From Nematostella vectensis (Eukaryota; Cnidaria; Anthozoa; Actiniaria; Edwardsiidae), in assembly GCF_932526225.1 (NCBI RefSeq), contig NC_064045.1, forward strand, positions 4,414,498 to 4,474,497: a stretch of DNA of 60,000 nt, given 5' to 3'. Below, piece by piece: positions 24,201-31,424 of the stretch; position 1 is the first letter of the stretch; each line of letters begins with the position of its first letter. A program made the translations under genes and the position numbers. Below the pieces are notes generated by a model, which was given only the letters and a program-made list of their open reading frames with translations, did no database searches and was not told the origin of the DNA.

Positions 24201-27200
24201 GGTAAAAGTAAAATTTAAAAAGTAAGCTAGTTTTAGGTTGGAGTTAGCGAGGGTTCAATTTACTGAGAGCTTGACTCATCAGTAGTCAACTGTATCCACG
24301 TGTAGAGATGATCCGCGATCACTTTTAATCTCATTTTTCTTATGGTTTTTTCCATGCATCGTAATCCGTTGTTCCAGGTTCAACACGAGAACGAGCTGCG
24401 CGTGTACAAGGACAAGCTGGGCGAGGAGAAACTGCTAGATGTGGAGGACTTACGACTTCAAGTGAAGGGACTTGAGGACAGCATAGAGGAGATGAAACTA
24501 GAACACACGAGAGAGTTAGAAGAGGTGTGGCGAAGTCTTAGCGGATGGGCTGGGGAAGGGAAGATAGGGGATTTACGACTTCGAATGAAGGGATTCCAAG
24601 ACAGCATAGAGAAAATATAACTAGAACACACGAGAGAGTTCGAAGAGGTGTGGTGAAGTCTTAGCGGATGGGCTGGGAAAGGGGAGTTTGTGTCTTCAAG
24701 CAAAGGAACTCAAGGACAGCATCAAGGAGATAAAACTTGTATAAACGAGAGAGAGAGAGAGAGTAAGTGGGGGGGGGGGGGGCTAGCCTATTGGAGGAGG
24801 GTTGGACAGGTGAGATGCGTCTTCAAGTAAAGGAACTCAAGGACAGCATCAAGGAGATAAAACTTGTATAAACGAGAGAGAGTAAGGGGGGACGTAGTCT
24901 GTTGGAAGAGGGTTGGAGAGGTGAGAAGTCCGGTGGGAAATAGGTGGGTTTTCCTAAAAGGGGCAAGGTTTTTGTACCTTTATGAGCAATGAAAAATTGC
25001 TCACATCACTAAAAAGCAATCAAACTAATTGACATCCTTTTTAAGCATTTTTTATATTCTTGTTTGGCGACTAGACAAGGCCAGGTATATAACTAGGATT
25101 CTCTTAAGCGACATGCATTGATATACCATTCAATTCATTGATGCCATTCAATTCTGGTGGTTCTTCAATAAGGATGGATCGTATTTTCGTGGCTGCGACC
25201 GCGCTGCACGCCGGGTATCTGATTTCTAATGCTTGTTCTCAGGTAAAAGAGGGTCATGCTAAAAGCATAGAGAACCTAAAAGAGGAGCATCGAAAAGAGC
25301 TTCTCGAGGCAGAAGCCCGCAACCCGGAACCTAAGCAAGCGAGGGACGCCAGCTCCGAGCAACAGGAGAGCAAAGTTCGAGATCTCGAATTCAAGATTGA
25401 GGAGCTCGAGTCACTATTGGATGTGAAACGCAGGAGACACAAAGAAGAGGTGGGTAAAGCGGTTATCTCGCGAATGATTATTGTAATGTAGTTATCTGTT
25501 AGAGTTGAGACACAAAGAAGAGGTGGGTTAAGCGGTTATCTCGCGAGTGATTATTGTAATGTAGTTATCTGTTAGAGTTGAGACACAAAGAAGAGGTGGG
25601 TAAAGCGGTTATCTCGCGAGTGATTATTGTAATGTAGTTATCTGTTAGAGTTGAGACACAAAGAAGAGATGGATATAAGTGGTTATCTCACGAGTGATTA
25701 TTGTAATGTGGTTATCTGCTTAAGTTGAGGCACAAAGAGGAGTTGGGTATAAGCGGTTATCTCATGAATGACTTTCTTTTATCTGAATACCATATATTCT
25801 GTCTCAGGATTCCTTGACATGTGAACCTTTCTCGCATCTGAATCCCGTATTTTCCACCTCTGTCTCAGGATTCCTTGACATGTGAACCTTTCTCGCATCT
25901 AAATCCCTTATATTCACCTCTGTCTCAGGATTCCTTGATACGCGAACCTTTCTCACATCTCAATCCCGTATTTCCACCTCTCTCTCAGTATTCACTGACA
26001 TGTGGACCTTTCTTACATCTAAATCCCGTATTTTCCACCTCTGTCTCAGGATTCCTTGACGTGAACCTTTCTCGCATTTCAATCCCGTATATCAAACGCT
26101 GTCTCAGAATTCCTTGACAATGTGAACCTTTCTCCCATCTGAATCCCGTATATCCACCTCTGTCTCAGGATTCCTTTACATGTGAACCTTTCCCCCCAGG
26201 TGAAGAGCCTAAAGGAGCGTCTGGATGAGGAGATTCAGCGGCACACGGAAGACGTGCGGGAGTACAAGGCGCGGCTGCTGGATGGGGGACGGAGAGGGTC
26301 TGCTTCCTCTTCCGCCGGCGCCAGCGAGTATTTCCGCAAACAGATCAGTGATCTAAGGGCGGAGAATAGACGGCTAAAGACCGAGCTTGAAGCAAAAGAC
26401 AGACAGACTCCACTTGTGGATACGACGAAAGCAGGTGAGTCATACACTGATAGGTTTAGGCAAACCCGCGAAGTAAAGGTAAATAGATAAATTTGGAATT
26501 CCTGTTACCCTCCTTGCGCTTAAAATACTGAATAAGTAGGAAATTGAAAAAACGTGATCAAGCCGCAGGCATAAATAAGACGGAAGCCAATATAACTCAT
26601 GTCTGAAAACCGAAAATGTGGATTTTTGTGGAGTGAGGAAAACCGGAGAGTACGGAAAAAAATCCTCGGTAAAAAAGCGATGACCAACAGACTCATCTCT
26701 TATCGGAACCCAGAATATAGTTGTGAGAGGCACAGACACTACACAGAGCTACGCCTGTCAACATTACCCCTCAGGATGTCTTTATTATTACGTTCTGAAG
26801 GGGTAAAACGGGAAATGCGGTGGCCTTATTTTGGGGACATAAACCGGGGCTTAGGGTACCGGCAATAGATTTTTAGTTACCACGACCGAGAAGTGGAGCG
26901 GGATTTGCGTAGACCAGATTTTCAGACTCCCCTTTATTGAACTGAAATGTAGGGAGTTGGACAAATTACACTCGTTGACTTAAAAGTTACTATTAATAAA
27001 CTCTTCATTACCTATATGCTTTATACGTTGGTTAATTTTCAGTCGGCCCATTATCCTCTACCTCGGAAACTCGTCGCAGACAGTCGGATTCTGACTCCGT
27101 ACTCAGCCGACGGCTCGACCACACGAAGCCTCCTTTGAGGAAAACGACTTCAAACGACTCGAAACCGACGGAACCCGATAGCTCCCGACGTACCTATCGT

Positions 27201-28012
27201 GCCGCCAGTATGGACGCTTCCACGACCGCGGGTTCAACTGGCAAAGGATTAAGGGATAGATGGTCAGCGGATAAAACCAAGTCTCTTACACGTCAGTCAT
27301 CCAAGGTAAGCCGACCCGACAAAGTGCAATTTTTGGTTAACAAGATTTGCTTCCAACCCAGACTTGGCAAAAAAATGAGAAAATTACGCTGCGCAAAAAC
27401 TCTGTCCACAAAAAGTACAATTTTTCGCAGCCGCGTATTTCTCGATTGTTCGTAATCATCAATTAGGCATTCAATTTTTTTGTTTAAATTAAGAATGTTC
27501 TCAGTTTTCTGTCGTGTATATAAAGGAGGGTATAGGACTTCCTGAAATTTGCTCCCTTAGTTGCGTTGGAGACAGTATGTTGTGAGTGTCTATTTCTTTG
27601 TTGTCCATTTAAGTTAAGTAGACTGCCACGTTTGCAATCTTTGCATCATGACCTATTTTATGGCATTACTACAACTAGAAAGCGAACTTGTTTGGCTTGG
27701 TTGCCAAATATATATTTTCCACTTTCAAACTCGATCGTTGTATATTTTTTCGAATTATTGGGGTTCGCAACAGGTTGTTAGAATGATCACTCGCTATACA
27801 AAAATGCCATATGCTGGTGTAGCAGTTTATGAAGCTTTCTTCGCTGTGCTGAGGCTGGGTCCCACATGGCTTGTATCTCGCATAAGTTGTATCACAAATG
27901 GATTGCGTAGAGCACACACATACTTACGCACGCCCCGATCACATTCTTTTCCCAGACTGAAGTGAAGTCAGTAGCGGCTCGTGTTGCCATGTTCCAGACC
28001 ACACGTACGTAA
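845..28012 (+). CDS. MPRIP-like: MPRIP-like PH-domain/coiled-coil gene, 3' part (21 exons)
   Basis: This is one multi-exon gene whose 5' end lies upstream of the window. The first visible exon encodes the second half of a PH domain; the GxINxxxCT...GExxTGxxFS pattern and the helix ending in W-S-R-V-L recall the first PH domain of MPRIP, an actin-associated scaffold that links RhoA and myosin phosphatase. A Ser/Thr/Arg-rich linker (exons 2-5), a very long charged coiled coil (exons 6-19) and a basic Ser-rich tail ending in TAA (exons 20-21) follow. All 20 introns are GT-AG and all exon phases agree when joined, which strongly supports one gene. The MPRIP assignment rests mainly on the half PH domain; another PH/coiled-coil family such as TRIOBP is possible. 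The last three exons are repeated downstream. Confidence 0.72.
1318..1557. mobile_element. MITE with TTA target duplication (Harbinger-like)
   Basis: Terminal inverted repeats of about 22 bp begin GGGAGTGTTCATTAA at 1321 and end with the near reverse complement at 1554. TTA flanks both ends (1318-1320 and 1555-1557), as expected for PIF/Harbinger insertion. The interior is C-rich and has no coding capacity. The element lies in intron 1. Confidence 0.7.
1995..2100. repeat. (ATC)n-type microsatellite
   Basis: Imperfect ATC/GTC trinucleotide run just upstream of exon 2. Open frames of poly-Ile or poly-Met on either strand here are artefacts of the repeat. Confidence 0.85.
2183..2278 (+). CDS. 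Exon 2: Ser/Thr mini-exon, phase 1-1
   Basis: Acceptor TTTTTTCTAG, donor ACAG|GTTTGT. It encodes 32 residues including TRKPSLGKTTLSDRKPTDS. Both ends are phase 1, so it can be skipped without a frameshift. It is related to exons 3 and 4. The R-K-x-S sites look like basophilic kinase targets (inference). Confidence 0.7.
2308..2680. mobile_element. MITE-like element with AATAAGCGCCC ends
   Basis: The left side carries repeated GAATAAGCGCCC and the right end carries the complementary GGGGGCTTATTCG near 2662-2673. There is no coding capacity. The exact ends and target duplication were not resolved. Confidence 0.5.
2736..2828 (+). CDS. Exon 3: Ser/Thr mini-exon, phase 1-1
   Basis: Acceptor TTTTTCACAG, donor TCAG|GTTTGT. 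It encodes 31 residues including QRSLGKTTLSGRSTPSDSS, clearly paralogous to exon 2, and it uses the same uncommon GTTTGT donor. Confidence 0.75.
3029..3172. repeat. Hairpin element flanked by direct repeat
   Basis: A near-perfect palindrome (GTACAATACACCAAAAACTG and its reverse complement, about 3042-3112) lies in a segment bounded by two copies of TATTCTTGATTGGTA (about 3029 and 3158). It looks like a small foldback transposon remnant. Confidence 0.55.
3174..3221. repeat. (TA)n microsatellite
   Basis: An uninterrupted TA run directly abuts the left end of the Penelope-like element. A second AT run lies at about 4915-4932, just right of the element. Confidence 0.9.
3260..3300 (-). ncRNA. Hammerhead ribozyme in left terminal copy
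   Basis: The mirror image of the right-hand copy. Read on the minus strand it contains CTGATGA, a 4-bp stem II capped by GCAA, GAAA, a 4-bp stem III with 2-nt loop, then A before the cleavage point, and a 4-bp stem I. Confidence 0.8.
3496..4581 (+). pseudogene. Penelope-like ORF: RT C-terminus + GIY-YIG endonuclease
   Basis: About 361 codons are open from the first ATG; the open frame extends upstream to a GTG at 3478 inside the terminal copy. The first 120 residues match the end of a Penelope reverse transcriptase (VVNFLDVTLDL, then the S-N-H-P-P motif). A Cys cluster follows (CNCRQKDTCPLDGNC), then a GIY-YIG core (ETYVGLTENSFKTRYRNH). The RT fingers and palm with catalytic aspartates are missing, so this is a 5'-truncated gene. 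The endonuclease reading frame is intact. Confidence 0.82.
4777..4817 (+). ncRNA. Hammerhead ribozyme in right terminal copy
   Basis: Core CTGATGA (4781-4787); stem II GTGG/CCAC with GCAA loop (4788-4799); GAAA (4800-4803); stem III ACAG/CTGT with 2-nt loop (4803-4812); A4813 precedes the predicted cleavage site; stem I TCCC (4777-4780) with GGGA (4814-4817). All conserved core positions are present. Very short stems I and III are typical of minimal retroelement hammerheads. Confidence 0.85.
5000..5090. repeat. Short direct repeat
   Basis: A unit of about 30 bp (ATAGGGAACATGTAGAAAAT and following AAAGGCCC) occurs twice in tandem in intron 3. Function unknown. Confidence 0.7.
5359..5733. mobile_element. 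Probable MITE, AGCCAAAAAATGGCA ends
   Basis: AGAGCCAAAAAATGGCATGC near 5359 is answered by its near reverse complement, ACTTGCCATTTTTTGGCTCC, near 5712. There is no coding capacity and no clear target duplication. Confidence 0.45.
5770..5844 (+). repeat. Duplicated splice-acceptor region of exon 4
   Basis: A 36-bp unit containing TTGTATTCATTGTCATTACCAG occurs twice in tandem, so exon 4 has two near-identical candidate acceptors (about 5807 and 5844). Confidence 0.8.
5845..5934 (+). CDS. Exon 4: Ser/Thr mini-exon, phase 1-1
   Basis: Thirty codons including TRKSSLSKNTSSTYSSTDS; donor ACAG|GTTTGT as in exons 2 and 3. Both ends are phase 1. Its acceptor region is tandemly duplicated. Confidence 0.75.
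6140..6540. repeat. (CAT/CAC)n microsatellite
   Basis: About 400 bp of imperfect CAT/CAC repeat in intron 4. His-rich and Ser/Pro-rich open frames across it are repeat artefacts. Confidence 0.9.
6667..6797 (+). CDS. Exon 5: Ser/Arg/Pro-rich linker
   Basis: Phase 1 acceptor (TTTAG), phase 0 donor (TCG|GTAAGT). It encodes about 43 residues starting ASSFSRKGSVGRTTPATRP, a fourth, more diverged version of the mini-exon motif, and returns the gene to phase 0 before the coiled coil. Confidence 0.75.
7353..7655 (+). CDS. Exon 6: coiled coil
   Basis: 101 codons, phase 0-0. Strong heptad character starting VESFKQQIDKLEQENRSL, with a short Gln/Pro interruption and a second coil ending RLKQQKGK. Donor AAAG|GTAGGG. 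Confidence 0.85.
7720..8273. mobile_element. Non-autonomous DNA transposon, ATTACGCG-rich
   Basis: The left end GTGTTCAGGGCTTCTGGAAT mirrors the right end (ATTCCAGAAGCGCTGAGTGT). The interior is peppered with ATTACGCG repeats in both orientations. It has no coding capacity; the family was not identified. Confidence 0.6.
8717..8839 (+). CDS. Exon 7: coiled coil
   Basis: 41 codons, phase 0-0; acceptor CTTCTTTTCAG, donor CAG|GTAAAA. Begins VSVHAKDLAEAKADLEEA; continuous heptads. Confidence 0.85.
8898..8976. repeat. Hairpin (17-bp arms)
   Basis: CTTCCCACAACTCTTTG near 8898 and its reverse complement near 8959 flank about 45 bp. It could be a foldback remnant. Confidence 0.6.
9449..9580. mobile_element. 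hAT-type MITE
   Basis: About 132 bp with ends CAGGGGCGTCGCCAGG and CCTGGCTACGCCACTG (imperfect inverted repeats of the common CAGtGGCGtaGCCAGG type). CTATT flanks both sides, a possible short target duplication. Confidence 0.65.
9786..11823 (+). CDS. Exon 8: 2-kb coiled-coil exon
   Basis: About 679 codons in one exon, phase 0 in, phase 1 out (TCAG|GTAAGA). The start VTAERQGRIILTDEEPESD is acidic; almost everything after is Lys/Glu/Leu heptad coiled coil (for example ELEEKLGSIDEKLSI). It is by far the largest exon. Antisense open frames over it are mirror effects of the GAA/AAG-rich codons. Confidence 0.9.
11824..12010 (+). repeat. Decaying copies of exon 8 donor region
   Basis: Units of about 30-40 bp resemble the exon 8 end plus donor (GGCTGACTCAGGTAAGACGA): GGCTGCTCAGCTAAGAC, GGTTCACAGGTAAGA, GGCTGCATTAGGTAAAAC and GTAGCTCAGGTAAGG. 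Several retain a GT donor. Confidence 0.7.
12722..12927 (+). CDS. Exon 9: coiled coil
   Basis: Phase 1 in, 0 out; acceptor TTTCCCTAG, donor CAG|GTAAGG. It starts GTDATDGPRIQELMARLL and continues as an Arg/Glu-rich coil. GGC is completed across the intron from exon 8. Confidence 0.85.
12928..13250 (+). repeat. Tandem copies of exon 9 end, G-tract bearing
   Basis: Roughly 110-bp units contain GCGTGGCGAAGCTTAGTAAA then CACCCTACTGGTATG, degenerate versions of the exon 9 end (GAGAAACTCAGCAACGACAC then CCTACAGGTAAG). Poly-G tracts occur in the units. Confidence 0.7.
13845..14116 (+). CDS. Exon 10: coiled coil
   Basis: Phase 0 in, 2 out; donor AAAG|GTGAGA. It encodes about 90 residues including ARHKKELEDARREAILETS and an acidic Met-rich end (ATMSDMENDMKDMV). 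Confidence 0.85.
14117..14840 (+). repeat. Array of degenerate exon 10 3' ends with donors
   Basis: At least five units of about 90-150 bp each resemble CATACTGGAGGCTTCTGTGA...GGCCATAG...GAGTGATATGGAGAATGACA followed by a GGTGAG-like donor. They contain stops, so they are not intact exons. Confidence 0.8.
14841..18040. other. Long intron 10, no gene seen
   Basis: No supported coding region. A degenerate direct duplication of about 195 bp lies at about 16,003-16,395 (both units start GATGACATAGATA and contain AGCTAATTCT). The rest shows no recognised structure. Confidence 0.55.
18045..18930. repeat. 43-bp minisatellite, 20 copies
   Basis: The unit contains TTGGTTTACCTAAGATTATC then ACATGACTTGTCCCCATTCT. 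Starts at 18,045 and 18,905 are exactly 20 units apart, followed by a decayed unit. The TCCCCATTCTCTCCC segment recurs as the polypyrimidine tract of the exon 11 acceptor, so the array appears to derive from that acceptor region. Confidence 0.9.
18980..19181 (+). CDS. Exon 11: coiled coil
   Basis: Phase 2 in (AG|G), 0 out; donor AAAG|GTGGGG. It encodes YEAQMEVLKQTHHREIEKL and ends IRHAEELDQLKK. Confidence 0.85.
19200..19465 (+). repeat. Exon 11 end copies interleaved with ATCACGTGAT palindromes
   Basis: Two further copies of the exon 11 end (CAGCTCAAGATACGCCACGC) occur at about 19,247 and 19,366. They are separated by repeated ATCACGTGAT palindromes (each containing the CACGTG hexamer). Confidence 0.8.
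19648..19803 (+). CDS. Exon 12: coiled coil with DMxxVIQA motif
   Basis: 52 codons, phase 0-0; acceptor GTTTAAG, donor CGA|GTGAGT. It starts DMASVIQASVGN and ends in a coil (RVRELEEELDELNAKYDKEL). The motif recurs in exons 13 and 14. Confidence 0.75.
19941..20150 (+). CDS. Exon 13: coiled coil with DMxxVIQA motif
   Basis: 70 codons, phase 0-0; acceptor TTATCCACAG, donor TCG|GTAAGT. It contains VDMMTVIQAIKSQKYDLEPD and a coil (DYEEQIARLQEEHQAELRLL). Confidence 0.85.
20642..20899 (+). CDS. Exon 14: coiled coil with DMxxAIQV motif
   Basis: 86 codons, phase 0-0; donor GAG|GTAGTT. It contains RIRDLEHEVRRLRSKYESEL, then LDMMVAIQVARSGN, paralogous to exon 13. Confidence 0.85.
20925..21370 (+). repeat. 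Degenerate exon 14 end copies
   Basis: Repeats of AGGGGAGGG..GTCAGGAGAATGTCAT..CAGGCTGGCATGAAGTTATC echo the last 60 bp of exon 14 with its donor; later units decay into TAGAGGGGAGGG and GACATTGTCAGAGACAGG motifs. Confidence 0.7.
21587..21808 (+). CDS. Exon 15: coiled coil
   Basis: 74 codons, phase 0-0; acceptor TTTTCTTAAG, donor AAG|GTATGC. It starts AALRRVKELEEENAKIRK and ends DRKYMREINMYK. Confidence 0.85.
22073..22115 (+). repeat. Copy of exon 15 end and donor
   Basis: AAAATACATGCGCGAGATTT then ATGTATACACGGTATGG is a degenerate copy of the exon 15 end and donor. A weaker one (CTGCGCGAGATCAACAAGGT) lies near 22,695. Confidence 0.65.
22995..23127 (+). repeat. Duplicated splice acceptor of exon 16
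   Basis: A unit of about 90 bp with GAGCGAGTTTAACCTAGTGC, the acceptor TCGTTCAG and the exon start GACGCGTTCGAGCGCGAGAA is present twice. Only the second continues into an open exon. Confidence 0.8.
23128..23250 (+). CDS. Exon 16: coiled coil
   Basis: 41 codons, phase 0-0; donor GAG|GTGAGC. It starts DAFEREKESKNQEGDSPD and ends in an acidic coil (DELKLRMEDME). Confidence 0.85.
23285..24090. repeat. 16-17-bp minisatellite
   Basis: Units of GGGAGTTCGAGTTATCA type run from about 23,290 to 23,870, then change to GGAGAGTGCGAGTTGTC to 24,085. The array lacks stops in several frames, so it yields long spurious open frames. It lies in intron 16. Confidence 0.95.
24378..24524 (+). CDS. Exon 17: coiled coil
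   Basis: 49 codons, phase 0-0; acceptor TTGTTCCAG, donor GAG|GTGTGG. It contains VEDLRLQVKGLEDSIEEMKL. Confidence 0.85.
24525..24900 (+). repeat. Tandem degenerate copies of exon 17 with donor
   Basis: After the donor, about 125 bp of exon 17 plus donor recur (GGATTTACGACTTCGAATGA ... GAGAGTTCGAAGAG|GTGTGG), interrupted by a TAA. Two shorter copies follow (TCTTCAAGCAAAGGAACTCA and TCTTCAAGTAAAGGAACTCA). Confidence 0.85.
25243..25449 (+). CDS. Exon 18: coiled coil
   Basis: 69 codons, phase 0-0; acceptor CTTGTTCTCAG, donor GAG|GTGGGT. It starts VKEGHAKSIENLKEEHRKEL and contains KVRDLEFKIEELESLLDVKR. Confidence 0.85.
25450..25765 (+). repeat. Tandem copies of exon 18 end and donor
   Basis: A unit of about 65 bp (GAGACACAAAGAAGAGGTGG then GTTATCTCGCGAGTGATTAT) repeats about four times after exon 18. 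Unit 1 of the large duplication starts within this array. Confidence 0.85.
25790..26199 (+). repeat. 60-bp acceptor-region repeats before exon 19
   Basis: About seven units of TCTGTCTCAGGATTCCTTGA then CATGTGAACCTTTCTCGCAT lead directly into the exon 19 acceptor (GTGAACCTTTCCCCCCAG), which is the last unit. Confidence 0.85.
26200..26434 (+). CDS. Exon 19: coiled coil
   Basis: Phase 0 in, 1 out; donor GCAG|GTGAGT. It starts VKSLKERLDEEIQRHTEDV, then a Gly/Ser linker (GGRRGSASSSAGAS) and a second coil (DLRAENRRLKTELEAKDR). An identical copy lies at 31,947-32,181. Confidence 0.88.
27043..27305 (+). CDS. Exon 20: basic Ser/Thr-rich tail
   Basis: Phase 1 in, 0 out; acceptor TTAATTTTCAG, donor AAG|GTAAGC. 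About 88 residues including SETRRRQSDSDSVLSRRLD and GLRDRWSADKTKSLTRQSSK; R-x-x-S sites are frequent and heptads absent. A copy lies at 32,790-33,052. Confidence 0.85.
27956..28012 (+). CDS. Exon 21: terminal coding exon with TAA
   Basis: A strong acceptor (ACATTCTTTTCCCAG) opens an 18-codon phase-0 exon (TEVKSVAARVAMFQTTRT) ending TAA at 28,010. Phase agrees with exon 20. The short peptide and good acceptor favour this as the true C-terminus, but it is too short to be certain. Confidence 0.6.
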   Translation, partial: TEVKSVAARVAMFQTTRT

Positions 28013-31000
28013 CCGCCTTAGTCCGACCGGTCGATTTGAACAGTGAGTTTGAACATCGCTATATCAGCACTTGGAGTCTTGTGCACGTGATAGGAGTTAT
28101 ATTGCACAAGTTATTACCATTTGGGCAGCAATCTTGCACCATAATTGCAACAAGTACTTGAATATAAAAAGGTGTCAGTCAGGCTGTGATGTGCTTGTAT
28201 CAGATGGATTGCGTGACATTGTTTAACATCACGCACATCGCCTAACACTTCAAGTTCTGCTGTTGAGACCAGTTGTGTTGTCACCATATCATTTTGATTG
28301 CATATGTTCGCTGTTGGTCAGCTGAGGAGTGGCAGTTATTTTGTCACTGATTACATCATAAAGTTAGGTTTATGATTGTATCATAATGTTGCACAAACTA
28401 ATCAGAGATGACTAATCAGTCCACACACAATATCTGTGGACACTTCATTGTCCGATTACGTCATCATATTTTGTCCCGAGTTGCATCATCAAGCTACACT
28501 GGCAATGTCTTCATCTAACAACACTGACTTCACCGCCTTTTGTTGCTGATTGCATCACTTTACATGGATCACTGCATCATAGTCCATCTCTCTTTACTTC
28601 ATGTGTTGCCAAAGATTGCCTCCTATTTCTCTTTGGTTCTAGCAACCAATACAGCTTATCGGCCAAGCCCATAGTGGATTCACTTCATGGCGCCATTTTG
28701 TGTAACCAGTTAACCCGTGCCAGTTGCAGTATACTTGTATTAGTTCAATAGCCTCTCGATGTCCTTGTCAAGGTTCTGATATCTGTCCCAAATGATTTCA
28801 CTGGACCAGCCATACTCAACTAATGGATGGTTTCATACACAGTCTAAGTAATCCTTTATGACAACTATTTCTGATGATGTTAGTGTCTTCAACATAATGC
28901 TTATGGAATGTGCTCAGTCTTTGGCCTACATTTTAATGCCTTTCACCACCAAAGATGTATAGGTGTTTCTTGCAGCACTACTAATTAATCCACCTGTAGC
29001 TGGACCAGTATGATCACTAAGTTGTGTTTTGTAATGTCCGCAGCCACTGAGAACTGACACGAGTCAACCAAGATTACGAACTTACAGACGAGGTAAGTAT
29101 GTTGCCGTTGACACTGTGGGTTACAGAACATGGATTCTCAAGTGCATCCTTTTTAAAACTGATGTATAGATACATACATTTTATGTAAATTTGGATTGAA
29201 TCTAGTATCAAAGAAGATTGTTTTGTCTGTGGTGCATCAATCCAATGTGGTGAAATCTGCTGATACTTTCTACATGACCCCGTGATTAACATTACGTATA
29301 GAGAATCTAGTTGGTTTACTCTACAGTAAACATACAAACTGTTCAGTTTTCCAAGCATCTCCTTTTGCTTTATGTGTGATGTACATTCTAAAAAATATTA
29401 TATTTATAGATATACATGCTAAATATTATATTTATAGAGTAGCGAATTTTATTCTTGACAGTTGTTTTAAAGTGTTCTTTAAATAAGCTGTTGTATTCTC
29501 GAATGTAAACTATGACAAAGGAGTGGCTGGTCAATGATCTTTAATGTACCCTTTGGTTTCCCTATAGATTTCATCTGAAGTTGAGTGGGCCTGATCCTGA
29601 TTCTTGACTGCAGTACTGTTCCCTCAGCAGTCATAGCAGAAGAAAACACAAGTGGAATAAAGTTTGACATGCTGGTCATTCGACGTGAAATTTGTTTATT
29701 CAGGTGATGATTCTGGTATCATCACAGAGAAAGGATTTCATTGGTACTGCATATGCGGTGAAATACATGTTCCATGGTGTGTTACTCAAAATTATTTGAC
29801 ATGGCACACAACAATGAATACATATGACATTATTGGTTGAGAAAAAAGACAATGGTGCATCAAAAAGACATGGTTACTGTTGTCCTAGTTGGCATGCCAT
29901 GAAAAATTGGATTTGGTATAGGTATTGAAGAGCACATTGAGACATTGGTGGTTGCCACAGGATATTGCCAGCACATCCAGTCATTGTCCAGGAACCAACA
30001 TAAAAACATTTAGGTAGCAGCTTTGCAGATCACTGGGATTGCCATGCATGGCTTGCTTGCATAGTTGTGTGACATTCTGGAACTGTGTCAAAATGCTGAT
30101 GGTTGTATAGCAAGAATGGTTGTGCTATGACCATAAATATATGTTTCTCGCACATTTTAGCTTGTATCATTATATTATAATGATATAAAAACATGGTGAC
30201 ACACATTTGGTCTCCCAAAAGATCGCCCCTCTACTGATTGACTTACTGTGCCATGAGTAAAGATTAATTATTAACTTAAAATCTTCACATCTCTGTCTAT
30301 TAATATTTATATCAATGTTACATAATTTTGGGGATAATTTGTAATCAAATTGCCAAAAGAAATTGTTGCAAATTTAAAACACTAATTAAGCCACTTTTCA
30401 CTCATATATTCCCTGAACTTTCCTGCATATAACTTGGATGGAAAGCCTGTATCTTATAAACCACAAGCTATCCTTGTTTTGGTACATGTACATTGCCATA
30501 TTTTTGTAAATTCCCTGAAGTTATTTTTGTAGATGTAAAGTTGTGTATAGCTATTAATATAAACCATGAAAGCTTAATAATATACTTTAAGCTACATTTC
30601 CATTATAAAAAAATAAAAGAAGAAAACCTTGATGGAATTGCCTTCTGATAAATGAATGTATAGTAAACCGCCACTTCTGATACTGAGGTGACATAGGTTG
30701 TAACACATTCTAAGGAGACATGCCACAACTACGAGTTCTAGATAACCTTTCCTACATTGATTATTGATGTGAAAGATCCTAATTCCTTTGTTAATCCAGG
30801 AACACTAAGAAATAGATATAACATTATATCTGTCAACCTCCTGGAAATAGATATAACATTATATCTGTGAACCTCCTAGAAATACATATAACATTATATC
30901 TGTCAACCTCCTGGAAATAGATATAACATTATATCTGTCAACCTCCTGACCTACATGAACCTGAAGAGAGGCTTGTTTGTTTTTTGGTTTTATATATAAT

Positions 31001-31424
31001 GCGTGAGTGCAGGCGTTCATATAACAGTGAATGAATGTATAGTAAACCGCCACTTCTGATACTCCCCCTAAGGAATACCAGTTAGTTGCATTTTATACCC
31101 TATGAGATAGCAGAATAAGAAAAATCCTTCAACACCCCCTAAGGGATATGGGATATGGGTTGGTTGAAATTTATTCCCTAAAAGATGTGATGATACCCCC
31201 CGTCTACTTTTCTGAAGAGCCCCCCCCCCCCCCCCCCCCGGAGTTCACACTACTCTTGGCATTTCCTAGATAAATGTCTTTCATTCTATGACTTCAGTTG
31301 CTGATTTGGAGTTGGTTGTGTGCCTTGGTAGCTACCTACACCCTGCATCAGGTTAGGGTGGTAGTGGGACGATTGTTGATAGAAAGTCTTGTTTAGGTCA
31401 GCAAAAAAACCATCAACATCAAAA
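28013..31424 (+). other. 3' flank of unit 1, no further gene seen
   Basis: AT-rich sequence, probably 3' UTR and intergenic. No long open frame. Four 38-bp units with the palindromic GATATAACATTATATC lie at 30,810-30,948. A direct repeat of TGAATGTATAGTAAACCGCC occurs near 30,653 and 31,031. A C-tract lies at about 31,221. Confidence 0.6.

Larger units (their letters stand above)
25620..31424 (+). repeat. Large tandem duplication, unit 1
   Basis: It matches 31,425-39,820 almost base for base except for a few substitutions, small indels, one fewer 60-bp repeat in unit 2 and about 2.6 kb missing here. Both units end at the same sequence (CATCAACATCAAAAG), which marks a single breakpoint at 31,424/31,425. 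It contains exons 19-21 and 3' flank. Confidence 0.9.

Noticed and set aside
26599-26868. 89-codon open frame after exon 19 (and its copy at 32,346)
   Set aside because: Intronic, without recognisable domain or splice context; conserved in both units only because of the duplication.
27566-27965. 71- and 105-codon frames before exon 21 (and copies in unit 2)
   Set aside because: No domain; similarity between copies is explained by the tandem duplication.
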